Notes: generated by a model not told the origin, from the letters alone. Positions 1-9,345 are shown, counted from the first letter of the stretch. The stretch: DNA of 64,000 nt from Roseiarcus sp963784805 (GCA_963784805.1 CAWASR010000008.1:372001-436000); one strand, 5' to 3'. Numbers and translations: made by a program.

Positions 1-77
1 CGGAGAACACGGTCGCCATCGCGATCCGCGCCGGCATGAGCGCGCGCGAGGCCTTCGCCACGTTCGGCGTTCTGTGA
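1..77 (+). CDS. C-terminal end of an RraA-like family protein (partial)
   Basis: Only the last 24 codons are in the window, in frame to the TGA at 75-77. The visible tail reads ...IRAGMSAREAFATFGVL. A tail of the form 'IRAGMS-x-x-EAF-x-x-FGV' is, from memory, typical of the RraA-like / 4-hydroxy-4-methyl-2-oxoglutarate aldolase family, small metal-dependent aldolase-fold proteins. Nothing else of the protein can be seen, so the assignment rests on this short tail. The gene converges on the TPR protein gene that ends at 150. Confidence 0.45.
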   Translation, partial: ENTVAIAIRAGMSAREAFATFGVL

Positions 78-149
78 GCGGGTCGGCGCTTCAGATCGCA
101 TTCGCGCCGGCGCTCGTTCTCTTCCACGATCCGTTCGCTTGGCAGCGCC

Positions 150-1481
150 TCACCGCCCCGCGGCGAGGCTCCGCGCCTTCTCGTAAGCCTGCTTCGTTCG
201 CGGCGTCGGCCGGACGGCTGCGCGCTCGGCCAGAAGCGCGCGCGCCAGATTCCACTGACCCGACCGTTCGGCCGCCGCGATCAGGGTCAGGTTGACGATG
301 TCGCGCTGGGCGTGGCTGCCGCCGATTCTGACCGCGTCATAACGGACCGGAAGGATCGCCTCGACCGCGCCGCGATAGTCGCCCGCAGCGAAGCAAAGCG
401 CGCCGTCGATCAGCCGCCGGCCGATCTCGACCATCACCTTCCGGTTGTCGCCGGCGCCGGAGCGCTCGCAGGCGTCGAGCGAGCGGCTGAGGCGCTCGAC
501 GTCGTCCGGGTCTTGGGAGCGCGCGGCGGCGAAGGCGCAATGCAGATCGTTGAACGCCATCAGGCAGTCGCCGACATGCGCCATCCAGGCGCGCGCGACC
601 GGCGCCCAACGCTCGCCGACGTCGACGCCCTCGAGTTCGAGCCGCCACAGCAGCGAGGCCGCGTCGACCCGGTCGAGGGTGGCGTCGTCGGCGAGCCTCG
701 GCGCGGCGAAGCGGTCATAGTCGGCCAGAACCTCGGGGTAGCGCTGCTGTTCGATCAGGTACAGCGCCAGATGCCAGCCGTTATGGCCGGCCATGAAATG
801 CGCGCGCCCCCAATCGGCGCGCGAACCCTTGAGAAACGCGACCCCCTCCTCCTGGCGGCTCGCGGTCTCCATCACGTGCGCGAGCGCGTGCGTCGCCCAG
901 GCGTCGCGGGGATTGGCGGCGAGCGCGGCGCGGCCGAACTCCTCGGCGCGGCCGAGGTCGCCGGTCTCCTCGAGCCCGAAGGCGTAGAGGCCGTGGATGA
1001 AGCTCGCGAGCGGATTGTCGCGATCCCAGGCCGGCAGAACCCGCGCCGCGCAATCGCGGATGGCGAGCGAGCGGCCGAGAAAGAAATAGGCGTCTTCCGC
1101 GAGGCGAAGCGCGAGCGCGTCGGTCGGATGGTCGGTCAGAATTTCTTCCCAGCCGAGGATCGCCTCGGACGCCATGCCTTTCGCCCAGGCTTGCGCGGCG
1201 GCGAGATGGCGCTGTTCGCGCGCCGAGGCGCCGCCGATCGCCGCTTCGGCTGCGCCGAGCGCGCTCGTCACCTCCGGATGATCGCCGCGAAAGCCGCCGA
1301 TCATGAAGAGCGCGGCGATCGCGATCGCGCCCAGCGCGAAGGCCGGATCGCGGGCGAGCGCCTGTCTAAGAATTCCGACCGGATCGCCGGTCAACCCGTA
1401 ATAGTCGGCGATCGCGCGATCGAACGCCTCGGCCGATTCGATCGAGCCGGCAAGCGGCAAGCTCTGCTGGTCCTTGGCCAT
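150..1481 (-). CDS. TTC38-like tetratricopeptide repeat protein
   Basis: A 443-aa cytoplasmic helical-repeat protein without signal peptide or membrane segment. Degenerate TPR helices run through most of its length, and stretches such as THALAHVMET and GHNGWHLALYL resemble the TTC38 family (tetratricopeptide repeat protein 38), whose biochemical role is not established. I chose the ATG at 1481 because GAGGG lies eight bases upstream; the frame stays open to an ATG at 1586, but no ribosome-binding site precedes that one. The gene is divergent from the SDR gene at 1623, so the two share a promoter region of about 140 bp. Family assignment is fairly secure; function is unknown. Confidence 0.75.
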   Translation of the reverse strand: MAKDQQSLPLAGSIESAEAFDRAIADYYGLTGDPVGILRQALARDPAFALGAIAIAALFMIGGFRGDHPEVTSALGAAEAAIGGASAREQRHLAAAQAWAKGMASEAILGWEEILTDHPTDALALRLAEDAYFFLGRSLAIRDCAARVLPAWDRDNPLASFIHGLYAFGLEETGDLGRAEEFGRAALAANPRDAWATHALAHVMETASRQEEGVAFLKGSRADWGRAHFMAGHNGWHLALYLIEQQRYPEVLADYDRFAAPRLADDATLDRVDAASLLWRLELEGVDVGERWAPVARAWMAHVGDCLMAFNDLHCAFAAARSQDPDDVERLSRSLDACERSGAGDNRKVMVEIGRRLIDGALCFAAGDYRGAVEAILPVRYDAVRIGGSHAQRDIVNLTLIAAAERSGQWNLARALLAERAAVRPTPRTKQAYEKARSLAAGR

Positions 1482-1622
1482 CGCCAACGCCCTCGCGGCC
1501 AGCGGCCATGCGCGATATTGCAGGCTCGCTGCGATGGGCAGGATATCGTGGATTGATCGTTTGCGGAAACCGGCGAATTCCGGCATAGGCCCGCGAGCCG
1601 GCCTTCAGCGGCGGAAGAACCC

Positions 1623-2465
1623 ATGACCATGCAAGGCAAGACCATTGTCGCGACCGGAGCGACGTCGGGCATCGGCGAAGTCGCGGTTCTGGAACTCGCC
1701 CGAATGGGCGCCCGCATCGTCTTCATCGCCCGAGACGAGGGCCGTGCCGAGGCGACGCTTCGCAGCCTCGAGGCGATCGCGCCGAGGCTCGGCCATCGCG
1801 TGCATCTGGCCGATCTCTCGAGAATGGCCGAGACCCGGCGCGTCGGCGCCGCGATCGCGGCCGGTGAGCCGCGCATCGATGTGCTTATCAACAATGCAGG
1901 CGCAATGTTCGCTGACCGGCGCGTGACGCCAGAAGGTCTGGAGCTGACCTTCGCGCTCAATCACATGGCTTATTTCCTTCTAACCTCGGCCCTGCGCGAA
2001 AGGCTCGCCGCATCTGCGCCGGCGCGAATCGTCTCCACCGCCTCATCCGCGCATCAGGGCTCCAGACTCGATTTCAACGATCTTCAATGCGCCAGGGGCT
2101 ACAACGGCTGGAAGGCCTATGGCCGCTCGAAGCTCGCCAACATCCTGTTCACCCGCGAACTCGCCCGCCGTCTGGCCGGAACCGGGGTCGCAGCCAATTG
2201 TCTTCATCCGGGTTTCGTCGCCACCCGCTTTGGCGACGCCTCAGGCGGCTGGACGAGTTGGCTGATGCCGCTGGCGAGATCGTTCGCAATCACCGCAGAA
2301 CGGGGCGCCGACACGATAATCCATCTCGCCTCCTCGCCGCAGGTTGAGGGCGCATCCGGCGCGTATTTCGTCAAGCGCAAGATCGCACAGCCTTCCGCCG
2401 CCGCGCGCGACGACGCGGCAGCGAAGCGGCTGTGGGAGGCGAGCGAAAAGCTCGCGGGAATGTGA
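1623..2465 (+). CDS. Short-chain dehydrogenase/reductase, retinol-dehydrogenase-like
   Basis: A 280-aa NAD(P)-dependent oxidoreductase with a Rossmann fold. The cofactor motif TGATSGIG is at residues 11-18, NNAG at 90-93, the catalytic serines at 141-142, and the catalytic YGRSK with Tyr166 and Lys170. The long insertion after the NNAG strand and the HPGFVATRFG region match the retinol-dehydrogenase/WW-domain-oxidoreductase-like branch of classical SDRs. The natural substrate cannot be read from sequence. GGAAGA lies upstream of the ATG. It is a single-gene unit, convergent with the peptidase gene that ends at 2542. Confidence 0.85.
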   Translation: MTMQGKTIVATGATSGIGEVAVLELARMGARIVFIARDEGRAEATLRSLEAIAPRLGHRVHLADLSRMAETRRVGAAIAAGEPRIDVLINNAGAMFADRRVTPEGLELTFALNHMAYFLLTSALRERLAASAPARIVSTASSAHQGSRLDFNDLQCARGYNGWKAYGRSKLANILFTRELARRLAGTGVAANCLHPGFVATRFGDASGGWTSWLMPLARSFAITAERGADTIIHLASSPQVEGASGAYFVKRKIAQPSAAARDDAAAKRLWEASEKLAGM

Positions 2466-2541
2466 CGTTATCAGTTCAACCTCTGCGCGCCCTCCCGCAA
2501 TCGCCGTCGGACAGAATTCCCGGTCGCGATCCGCGCGCCTG

Positions 2542-3405
2542 CTACTTCGACGACACGCTCCGCAAGGTCCAAAAGTCGGTCGAGAGGTCCGGATTGATCA
2601 GATATTCGTAGGGCATCAAAAAATAGCCCGCGATGCCCCATTTGGGCCCCCAGGAGTTGCGGACGATGAAGCGGCGTTGCTTGTCGTTATAGCCGACCGC
2701 CATGACGCAATGACCGCCGAGCACCTGCTCGCCCGGCGCCGGCATCGGGACGATTCCCGTTTTGGCGACTTTGGCGCTTTCGAAGCTTTCGTAGACCGTG
2801 AAGCCGAAGACGAACGGATAACCGTCGGCCAGGCAACCCTGCATATTCGTCAGATTGTGCGTGACCCGGGAATACGACGTCACAACGTCCTTAAGCGCGT
2901 CCCTGTAGGCTTTTGCCGGCGGCTTGTCGGTGAACTTGGAAATGTCATAAGGCCAATCGGTCTCCGGCGGCGCGCCAAGCTTGGCGACGGATTTCACCCC
3001 GTCGCGAATCTGCGCGCCCGAATCCTGGTTGACGGAGCCCTCGATGACGCGCTCATTGTAATAGATGAACAAGCGCGAAGGTGTGAATTCCTTGACGCGC
3101 TGCTTACGCTGATCGAACTCGATCGCCGCGCCAATTCCATTGGCGGTGCAACTTCCCAGCTGACCTTGATCGTATACAGGCGGGCATTTGGGGCGAAGGT
3201 CGACCGACGGAGGCAGTCCGCGCCTCAGGCTCATCAGCGGCGCGGCGTAGAGATGGTCGCGTGCGTCGGGCAGATCACGCACCCAACCATAGCCGCCGTG
3301 GCTGGAAGGCCTTCTAACCGCCAATGCGGCAAGCGGATCGGAGTCATTATGGCTCGCCGTTCGTGCGGCTGGCCGGTGCGCCTTGGTCTTCGATTTCTCC
3401 GCCAT
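2542..3405 (-). CDS. Papain-like (C1 family) cysteine peptidase
   Basis: A 287-aa protein with all parts of a C1 active site: the oxyanion glutamine and catalytic cysteine in DQGQLGSCTAN (Gln80, Cys86), the catalytic histidine in GGHCVMAVGY (His232) and the asparagine in VRNSWG (Asn250). The N-terminal 50 residues are basic and low in complexity (MAEKSKTKAHRPAAR...), with no signal peptide and no cathepsin-type inhibitory prodomain. This suggests a cytoplasmic enzyme or one exported by another route. GGGAGGACG precedes the ATG. Bacterial C1A-like peptidases of this compact type are widespread but poorly characterised. Confidence 0.85.
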   Translation of the reverse strand: MAEKSKTKAHRPAARTASHNDSDPLAALAVRRPSSHGGYGWVRDLPDARDHLYAAPLMSLRRGLPPSVDLRPKCPPVYDQGQLGSCTANGIGAAIEFDQRKQRVKEFTPSRLFIYYNERVIEGSVNQDSGAQIRDGVKSVAKLGAPPETDWPYDISKFTDKPPAKAYRDALKDVVTSYSRVTHNLTNMQGCLADGYPFVFGFTVYESFESAKVAKTGIVPMPAPGEQVLGGHCVMAVGYNDKQRRFIVRNSWGPKWGIAGYFLMPYEYLINPDLSTDFWTLRSVSSK

Positions 3406-4262
3406 CGTCGTCCTCCCTGCTCAAGTGCCACGAACGGCGCTTGCCGCCGCGCAAACGGCTATCAGGCCCGCAGTCGCGGCCGCGATATCAATATTGGGGT
3501 CGGGCGGCCCAGGACATCAGGCATTATGGATCGAGTCTCAGCCGCTCCGCAGCCGTTCGGCCATGGCGGGACCTTCGACAGACGTCTAACGACCCTCAAA
3601 TGCGTCGCAACGAGACTCGCATCGAGAACGAGACCCGCATCGAGTAAGCGTCGCCGGGGAAATTTTGTCCGGGGGTCAGCGATCGGGTCTTCGACCTCCA
3701 ATTGCCCGGCCTTCGTCATCTTACCTGAAGTGTCGACGACTTTTGATTTCATCATAAGTCGGCCTAACGTTGTTTCAAGTCAATTTGGAAGAAGTCGGGT
3801 TTGGAACAATACGGTCATGCAATACTGATTTTTCAATCAAGGCATATCAAAAACGCCCATATGTAATCTATATCACGACAAGGGTCCCTTCGCAAGCCGT
3901 ATATGTCCAAATGGAGGGCGCTCGACCGATAGAACACTTCGGCGAATCCGAGAATGCCGCGCGGGGTTGCGACGCGCAATCGCCAAATGAGGGACGGGAC
4001 GATTTGGCGAGCGGCTTACAGAGCGCGAGCCTTGATCGAACCTCGCGGATCGAGCCTCGCGGCTGGAGACGCTGCGCCCCGTTGCCGACGACGTGAGCGA
4101 CAGCCGCGCGTTTCTAAAGTTGCCCGACGCCCGCTTCCCGGCCTTTCTGCATTGCCAAGTCTTGCCGAGCCGCCGGCCGCCTGGCGCATTGGTCTTCTGA
4201 GTTAAAACTGGTCGATGCACGGATCGCCGAAAACCCCGTAAATATTAGCCATCCATTAGGCG
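3406..4262. other. Gene-poor region with an AT-rich patch and a possible gene remnant
   Basis: No convincing gene is seen in these 857 bases. About 3745-3930 is clearly richer in A/T than its surroundings and could hold promoters or be foreign. On the minus strand, 3462-3755 is open, and its N-terminal part contains EDPIADPRTKFPR, which recalls the leader of YghA-type SDR oxidoreductases (DP-x-T-x-FP-x-PPF...). The similarity stops at once, so this may be a decayed 5' end. An 18-bp tandem repeat lies at 3609-3644. The stretch 3930-4262 shows nothing recognisable. Confidence 0.4.
3609..3644. repeat. 18-bp tandem direct repeat, two units
   Basis: The unit AACGAGACTCGCATCGAG at 3609-3626 is repeated at 3627-3644 with one T-to-C difference. 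It lies in the gene-poor region upstream of the C1 peptidase gene. Function unknown; probably a simple slippage duplication. Confidence 0.8.
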
Positions 4263-5126
4263 CTAGAGCGCACGATTCCACCAATCCCGGGGAAAAGTCC
4301 GGACCGCAAGCATGCGGTTTTGCCTCTGTTGGTTATTCCCCCCGGCGAAATGTCTCCGCGGGACCGCTCCGACTTTCCGAAACACTGTCGCCGACAGCAG
4401 GGCAACCAACGATTTCGACCGACCCGAAAACGCCTGCGCAACGCGTCCGACGCAGCGCGAGCATCCAGCCTCTGGATGCCGCGTCGAATTTTCAGGACTA
4501 CGGATCGGCCTCAATGCCCTCGGTGACGTTGCGAGTTTTGAGACACGAGCGTTTGGGCGCGTATTCCGCTTTGATGCGATATTATGATCGTTCGCTTTAC
4601 TTGATCGGTGTGCGATATACAGCGGATCCTCAACGGGAACGCTGTAGTTAATGTTGCTTCTCATTGTCGGGGGGATCTCGAAGTATCCGGAATAATTCGA
4701 AGCCGTAGGATAACGAATAACGACATTGTTGTTTTCCGCAGCGTCACCCGGCAGAAAATGCGCGCCGCCAGATTGCTCCCGTCGCCGGAAGGCTTCTAAA
4801 TTTGGAGCAGCGTTGCTGATGGTCGGCGCCATGTCCAGCGAGTCGCCGTAAGGATCGATCAGTAAGTAATTGACGGATTGGGATGACGCATACTGCGCGC
4901 TCATGTCCGCAATACGCGTGACTGTTCGAGAATCGCCAGTTGGCGCAGAATTGGGGACGGCGAAGAGGTTCGAACCGCTAGCTCCGAAGGTCTCGGCGGC
5001 GCCGTAGCTCAGGGCCTCGGGATCCGCCGGGACTGTCGAAAACTCAGTCAAAAGACCGGCGAATGCGACGGCCAAGCTCGACAGGCCGGCGACCGCGAAA
5101 GCCGCACCCAAAAGCTTGCCTGACAC
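4263..5126 (-). CDS. Hypothetical secreted protein
   Basis: I do not recognise this gene. The frame is open from 5543 to 4263, but the best start is the GTG at 5126, preceded by GGGAGGGAC at good spacing. From there the protein is 287 aa and begins with SGKLLGAAFAVAGLSSLAVA, a clean signal peptide or N-terminal membrane anchor. Residues of about 30-180 have an ordinary, fairly polar composition (for example NYLLIDPYGDSLDMAP). The last ~90 residues are unusually rich in Arg and Ser and look like translated non-coding DNA, so a frameshift may hide the true C-terminus. Base composition is less GC-biased than in neighbouring genes. Confidence 0.4.
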   Translation of the reverse strand: MSGKLLGAAFAVAGLSSLAVAFAGLLTEFSTVPADPEALSYGAAETFGASGSNLFAVPNSAPTGDSRTVTRIADMSAQYASSQSVNYLLIDPYGDSLDMAPTISNAAPNLEAFRRREQSGGAHFLPGDAAENNNVVIRYPTASNYSGYFEIPPTMRSNINYSVPVEDPLYIAHRSSKANDHNIASKRNTRPNARVSKLATSPRALRPIRSPENSTRHPEAGCSRCVGRVAQAFSGRSKSLVALLSATVFRKVGAVPRRHFAGGNNQQRQNRMLAVRTFPRDWWNRAL

Positions 5127-5499
5127 TTGTCCCTCCCGCGTTTGCGCCGAGCGCCGAGTCCTGGCGTAGGGACGTTTCCAACGGCGGCGAGTCAGTCCGC
5201 AACCATACCCAATGTCAGCCGCTTGTCCCCCTGATGAGCGCCGACCCCATTGAAAATCTGCAACGATTTTGAGTTCCTGGCAAGGCCCTTCAATATTGCG
5301 CCATCGAAGAGGTAACAGTTGTCCACGCTTCGTAGCGCGTAAGCTGTCCGCAATGTTCGAGTCCTGTTGCGGACGAGGCCCTTGAGAAGGATGTTCGCGG
5401 CTCGACGCCGCATTGGCGAAAGTCGGAGCTGCCGAAAGGCGGTCATCGACAATCGACTGGCGCAATTTGCGGGCGAGGCCCGGGAACCGGTGTATGTCG

Positions 5500-6495
5500 T
5501 CATTCATCCCTCGAAAGGCGTCCGCCTTCACCCCATGCCCCAAGCCACGGCGTCTCGGGCACGGGATTCAACGGCGGCTTGCCTTCGGACCAGGCGACGA
5601 GGTTGGCGACCACGCTATCGGCCATGGCGCGCCGGGTTCTGATCGAGGCGGAGCCGACATGGGGCAGCAGCACGGCGTTGTCGAGGGCCATGAGGTCGTC
5701 CGGCACATGCGGCTCGTTCTCGAACACGTCGAGGCCGGCGGCGAGAATCCTTCCTGTGCGCAGCGCCTCGAACAGCGCCGGTTCATCGACCAGCGAACCG
5801 CGCGAGATATTGATGAGGACCCCGTCCGGGCCGAGCGCATCCAGCACTTCGGCGGACACGATATGGCACGTCGCCGGACCGCCGGGCGCGGCGACCATGA
5901 GAACGTCGCAGGCCTTCGCCATCCCGGCTAGCGAAGGATAATAGCGATAGGGAACGTTGTCCTGGGCTTTCCGGCCGTGATAGACGACCTCCAGCCCGAA
6001 GGCCAAAGCTCGGGTCGCAATCGCCTTGCCGATGCGGCCGAGGCCCAGAATTCCCATCGTGCGGCCGCGCAGCGAGGCGGTGAGCGGGAAGTCGCCCTTC
6101 GGCCATGCGCCTGCGCGCAAATGGCGTTCGGCCTGCGGCAGCCGGCGCACCGTCGCGATCATCAGGCCGATTGCCGTATCTGCAACTTCATCGTCGAGCA
6201 CGCCCGGAGTGTGGGTGACGATTACGCCGCGCCGCGCCGCGGTTTGTGCGTCGACATGGTCGTAGCCGACGCCCAGACTGGCGATGATTTCCAGATTGGG
6301 CAGCCGGCGCATGAAGGCTTCGTCGAAAGGCGCATGCGCCCCGCCGAGCGCGACCGCCCGGATGCGCGGGCCCCGCGTTGCGAGCCAGGCGTCGCGATCG
6401 GGCTCGAGCCAAAGGCGATGAAGCGGCAGCCGCTCGGCGATGAGGTCGCCGATCATGCCCATACCCTCGTTCGGCATCAGAACATCAAGGGACAT
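5500..6495 (-). CDS. D-isomer-specific 2-hydroxyacid dehydrogenase
   Basis: A 331-aa NAD(P)-dependent dehydrogenase that would reduce 2-oxoacids such as glyoxylate, hydroxypyruvate or pyruvate. It has the split catalytic domain, the nucleotide-binding motif GILGLGRIGKAIA, and the three catalytic residues in their usual contexts: Arg in NISRGSLVDEP, Glu in DVFENEPHVP and His in LLPHVGSAS. The start is taken at ATG 6495 because GGAAGGAG lies 13 bases upstream; a GTG one codon earlier is equally possible, and the frame is open to 6546. It is divergent from recF. The exact substrate is uncertain; a glyoxylate/hydroxypyruvate reductase is the usual guess for this branch. Confidence 0.85.
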   Translation of the reverse strand: MSLDVLMPNEGMGMIGDLIAERLPLHRLWLEPDRDAWLATRGPRIRAVALGGAHAPFDEAFMRRLPNLEIIASLGVGYDHVDAQTAARRGVIVTHTPGVLDDEVADTAIGLMIATVRRLPQAERHLRAGAWPKGDFPLTASLRGRTMGILGLGRIGKAIATRALAFGLEVVYHGRKAQDNVPYRYYPSLAGMAKACDVLMVAAPGGPATCHIVSAEVLDALGPDGVLINISRGSLVDEPALFEALRTGRILAAGLDVFENEPHVPDDLMALDNAVLLPHVGSASIRTRRAMADSVVANLVAWSEGKPPLNPVPETPWLGAWGEGGRLSRDE

Positions 6496-6561
6496 CACGC
6501 TGGCCACGCTCCTTCCATAGGCGCCTTTCGCCGCCGCGCCGGACATGCCACATGCGGCGTC

Positions 6562-7734
6562 ATGGCGAGTTCCGACGGCAATGGCGATGCGCGACGGCGC
6601 CCTATGGTCCGGCGCATCATGCTGTGGGATTTCCGCTCCTACGCGACGCTCGATCTCGCCATCGACGGCCGCCTGATCGTCCTATGCGGCGAGAACGGCG
6701 CCGGCAAGACCAATCTCCTCGAGGCGCTATCGCTACTGTCTCCGGGGCGCGGGCTGCGCCGGGCGGAACTCGCCGAATGCGCGCGCCACGGCGGCGCGGG
6801 CGGTTTCGCGCTGTCGGTCGAAGTCGAGGAGGAAGGCGCGGCCCGTCAGCTCGGCTCCGCCTGGGCTCCCGGGACAAGCGGGGAGGGCGCAGAGCGGCGC
6901 CATCGAATCGATCGCACGCCCGTCGCGTCCTCGCGTTCGTTCTGCGACTGGCTGCGCATCGTCTGGCTGACGCCCTCGATGGATAGTCTGTTTGCGGGAC
7001 CGGCGAGCGAGCGGCGCCGGTTTCTCGACCGCTTCGTGCTGGCGATCGACCCTGGCCATGGCGCGCGGGTCGGGCGGTTTGAACGCGCCTTGCGTGGACG
7101 CAACCGGCTTCTGGAGGAGGGCGGGCGCAATCCGTCGTGGCTGGACGCGATCGAGCGCGAGGCGGCGGAGCTCGGCGTCGCGGTCGCAGCGGCCCGCCTC
7201 GAATGCGTGACCCGCCTTCAGGCGCTCATCGCCAAGGAGCGCGACGACGCCTCGCCTTTTCCTTATGCGAAGCTCGCGCTGCGGGGCGAAGTCCAGGAGC
7301 TGGCGTCGGGCCGTCCGGCGCTGGAGGCGGAGGAGCGCTATCGCGCGATTTTGCGCGACAATCGACGCCGGGACGCCGCCGCCGGGCGCACGCTTGTCGG
7401 GCCCCATGTCGGCGATCTCGAGGTCTGGCACGGACCGAAGGGCGCTCCCGCGGCGAGCGCCTCGACCGGCGAGCAGAAGGCGCTTCTCGCCGGCTTGGTG
7501 CTGGCCCATGCGCGCCTGGTCGCCGACATGTCGGGTATCGTCCCGCTGGCGCTCCTCGACGAAATCGCGGCGCATTTCGATCCTTTGCGCCGGGCGGCGC
7601 TGTTCGACGCGCTCGAGCGCATCGGCGGACAGGTCTTCCTCACCGGCGCCGACTGGGCCGCCTTCGCGGGACTCGAAGGCCGGGCGAGGATGTTCGAGGT
7701 CTCGGCGGAGAAGGGAGTCGCCCCGAGGCGTTAG
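6562..7734 (+). CDS. recF: DNA replication and repair protein RecF
   Basis: A 390-aa SMC-like ATPase that helps load RecA at single-strand gaps together with RecO and RecR. The N-terminus has the typical RecF opening (RRIMLWDFRSYATLDL). Walker A, GENGAGKT, is at residues 43-50, the ABC-type signature is STGEQKALLAGLVLAHA, and Walker B is LALLDEIAAHFD. I start at ATG 6562; ATG 6604 (MVRRIML) is a close alternative that would give the more usual family length. It is not next to dnaN or gyrB here. The stop lies ten bases from the stop of the convergent yqgE gene. Confidence 0.93.
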   Translation: MASSDGNGDARRRPMVRRIMLWDFRSYATLDLAIDGRLIVLCGENGAGKTNLLEALSLLSPGRGLRRAELAECARHGGAGGFALSVEVEEEGAARQLGSAWAPGTSGEGAERRHRIDRTPVASSRSFCDWLRIVWLTPSMDSLFAGPASERRRFLDRFVLAIDPGHGARVGRFERALRGRNRLLEEGGRNPSWLDAIEREAAELGVAVAAARLECVTRLQALIAKERDDASPFPYAKLALRGEVQELASGRPALEAEERYRAILRDNRRRDAAAGRTLVGPHVGDLEVWHGPKGAPAASASTGEQKALLAGLVLAHARLVADMSGIVPLALLDEIAAHFDPLRRAALFDALERIGGQVFLTGADWAAFAGLEGRARMFEVSAEKGVAPRR

Positions 7735-7743
7735 GCGGGGCGC

Positions 7744-8346
7744 TCAGGCGTGGCCGGCGTCGGACGACAGTTTGACCTCGTCGACGCCCAGCATCGCCAG
7801 CGCGCGGTCGTATTTGTGGGCGAAATCGGCGTCGAAGATGAGGCCCGTGTCGGCGGGGCAGGTCAGCCAGCCGTTGGCCAGAATCTCGCTCTCGAGCTGC
7901 CCCGAGCTCCAGCCGGAATAGCCGAGCGCCAGCACCGCGCGAGCCGGGCCGGTCCCCTTGGCGATGGCGCGCAGGATGTCGATGGTCGCGGTCATGCAGA
8001 CGTCGTCGGCGATCTTGACCGTGGAATCGTTGACGCCGTAGTCGCTGGAGTGAAGCACGAAGCCGCGCCCGGTCTCGACCGGGCCGCCGCGCAACACGCG
8101 CACTTCCTCGGCGCGGGCGGGCAGGCGAATCGCCTTCGCTTCCGGAACGATCTCGAGCTGCACCAGCAGCTGGCCGAAGTCGATCTCCTCGGCGCGCTGG
8201 TTGATGATGATCCCCATCGCGCCGTCATCGCGGTGGGCGCACATATATACAACCGAGCGCGCGAACGGGCTTTCGCGCAGCGAGGGCATGGCGATCAGGA
8301 ACTGCCCTTCCAGGCTGGTTGGCGGCGGGGGGTCTGCCCGTTTCAT
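7744..8346 (-). CDS. YqgE/AlgH family protein
   Basis: A 200-aa soluble protein of the UPF0301 family. It has the diagnostic opening SLEGQFLIAMP, followed by VVYMCAHRDDGAMGIIINQ, VLRGGPVETGRGFVLH and the ALGYSGWSSGQLE-x-EI core. Its role is not known; AlgH was named from alginate regulation in Pseudomonas. The start ATG at 8346 is chosen because translation from here gives the standard family length; the frame stays open far upstream only because the DNA is GC-rich. It is divergent from the DsbD-like gene, about 80 bases apart, and both may concern the cell envelope. Confidence 0.9.
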   Translation of the reverse strand: MKRADPPPPTSLEGQFLIAMPSLRESPFARSVVYMCAHRDDGAMGIIINQRAEEIDFGQLLVQLEIVPEAKAIRLPARAEEVRVLRGGPVETGRGFVLHSSDYGVNDSTVKIADDVCMTATIDILRAIAKGTGPARAVLALGYSGWSSGQLESEILANGWLTCPADTGLIFDADFAHKYDRALAMLGVDEVKLSSDAGHA

Positions 8347-8427
8347 TCGACAACTCTGCGATTCTCGCTCGTGGCGATGCGCGTTGTGGAACGCTAGTTG
8401 AAATCCCGCTAACGGTATAGATGAAGG

Positions 8428-9345
8428 ATGATGAAAACACGGCGCCGCCGCCCCCCCAGATTTGTCGCCCCCGGTCGGCTTTCCGAGGGGCGCGCGTTGC
8501 GCGTCGCGGAATGCGGGCGATCGGATCGCGCCACAACCCTCGGCGTGCGCCGTCGGGCGAAAGCCGTCGCCGTCGCGCTGACGCTTGTCGCGCTTGGCGG
8601 CCCTGCTCTGGCCGCCGACGGCTTCGCGACCGGCTGGGCGGCGAGCGCCAAGGCGCAGGCGCGTCTCGTCGCCGGGACCGACCGGCTGGCGGGATTCGAG
8701 ATCAGGCTTGCGCCAGGCGCGATCACCTATTGGCGCGATCCCGGCGAAGCCGGACTGCCGCCGAGCTTCGATTTTTCGGGTTCCGACAATGTCGCTTCGG
8801 TCGAGCCGGAGTTTCCCGCGCCCAAGCGGATCAAGGAGGCCGACGGCAGCGACGCTTTTGGCTACGAGGGCAGCGTCATTTTCCCACTTCGCATAAAGCC
8901 TCGCGACCCTTCGAAGCCGGTCACGCTGGCGCTCCACGCCAATTTCGCCGTCTGCGAGAAAATCTGCCTGCCGGCCGAGGCGCGCCTCACGCTGACGCTG
9001 AGCGACGCGGCTTCGCCCTACGCGGCCGAGGTCGAGGCCGCGCTCGCCGCCGTCCCGCGCGCAGTTGCGCCGAAGGCGTTCGGCGACCTCACCGCAGCGG
9101 ACGCCAAGGGCTGGCGCCTGTGCGCGCCGGATCAAGGAGGCTCGCCGCGCGACCTGTTCGTCGAGCCGCCGTCCGGCTGGTGGCTGACGAGCGCGCCCGA
9201 GCCGGGCGCGAAGGGCGAGGACTGCTTCAAGATCGCGCTGCGCGACCAGCCCAAGGACGCGTCCTTGCCAATCGCGCTGCGCCTGACGCTGACCGGCGGC
9301 GCCGGGCCGGTCGAGACGACGACGCAGGCGCCGGCTTTGCCGTAG
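8428..9345 (+). CDS. Periplasmic DsbD-alpha-like (DsbD N-terminal domain) protein
   Basis: A 305-aa protein with an export signal (RRRAKAVAVALTLVALGG...ALA) after a long basic leader, so the true start may be downstream, for instance GTG 8545. The mature part resembles the immunoglobulin-like N-terminal domain of the thiol:disulfide transporter DsbD, including a cysteine pair in FAVCEKICLPAEARL, which in DsbD exchanges disulfides with periplasmic partners. There is no membrane domain and no thioredoxin domain, so this is a stand-alone alpha domain. Stand-alone versions are common in Hyphomicrobiales; their electron donor is not established. Cysteines near DCFKIAL and RLCAPD may form a structural disulfide. 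Confidence 0.8.
   Translation: MMKTRRRRPPRFVAPGRLSEGRALRVAECGRSDRATTLGVRRRAKAVAVALTLVALGGPALAADGFATGWAASAKAQARLVAGTDRLAGFEIRLAPGAITYWRDPGEAGLPPSFDFSGSDNVASVEPEFPAPKRIKEADGSDAFGYEGSVIFPLRIKPRDPSKPVTLALHANFAVCEKICLPAEARLTLTLSDAASPYAAEVEAALAAVPRAVAPKAFGDLTAADAKGWRLCAPDQGGSPRDLFVEPPSGWWLTSAPEPGAKGEDCFKIALRDQPKDASLPIALRLTLTGGAGPVETTTQAPALP

Noticed and set aside
312..1556. 414-codon + strand frame opposite the TPR protein gene
   Set aside because: Antisense shadow of the TTC38-like gene; Arg-rich with no family features.
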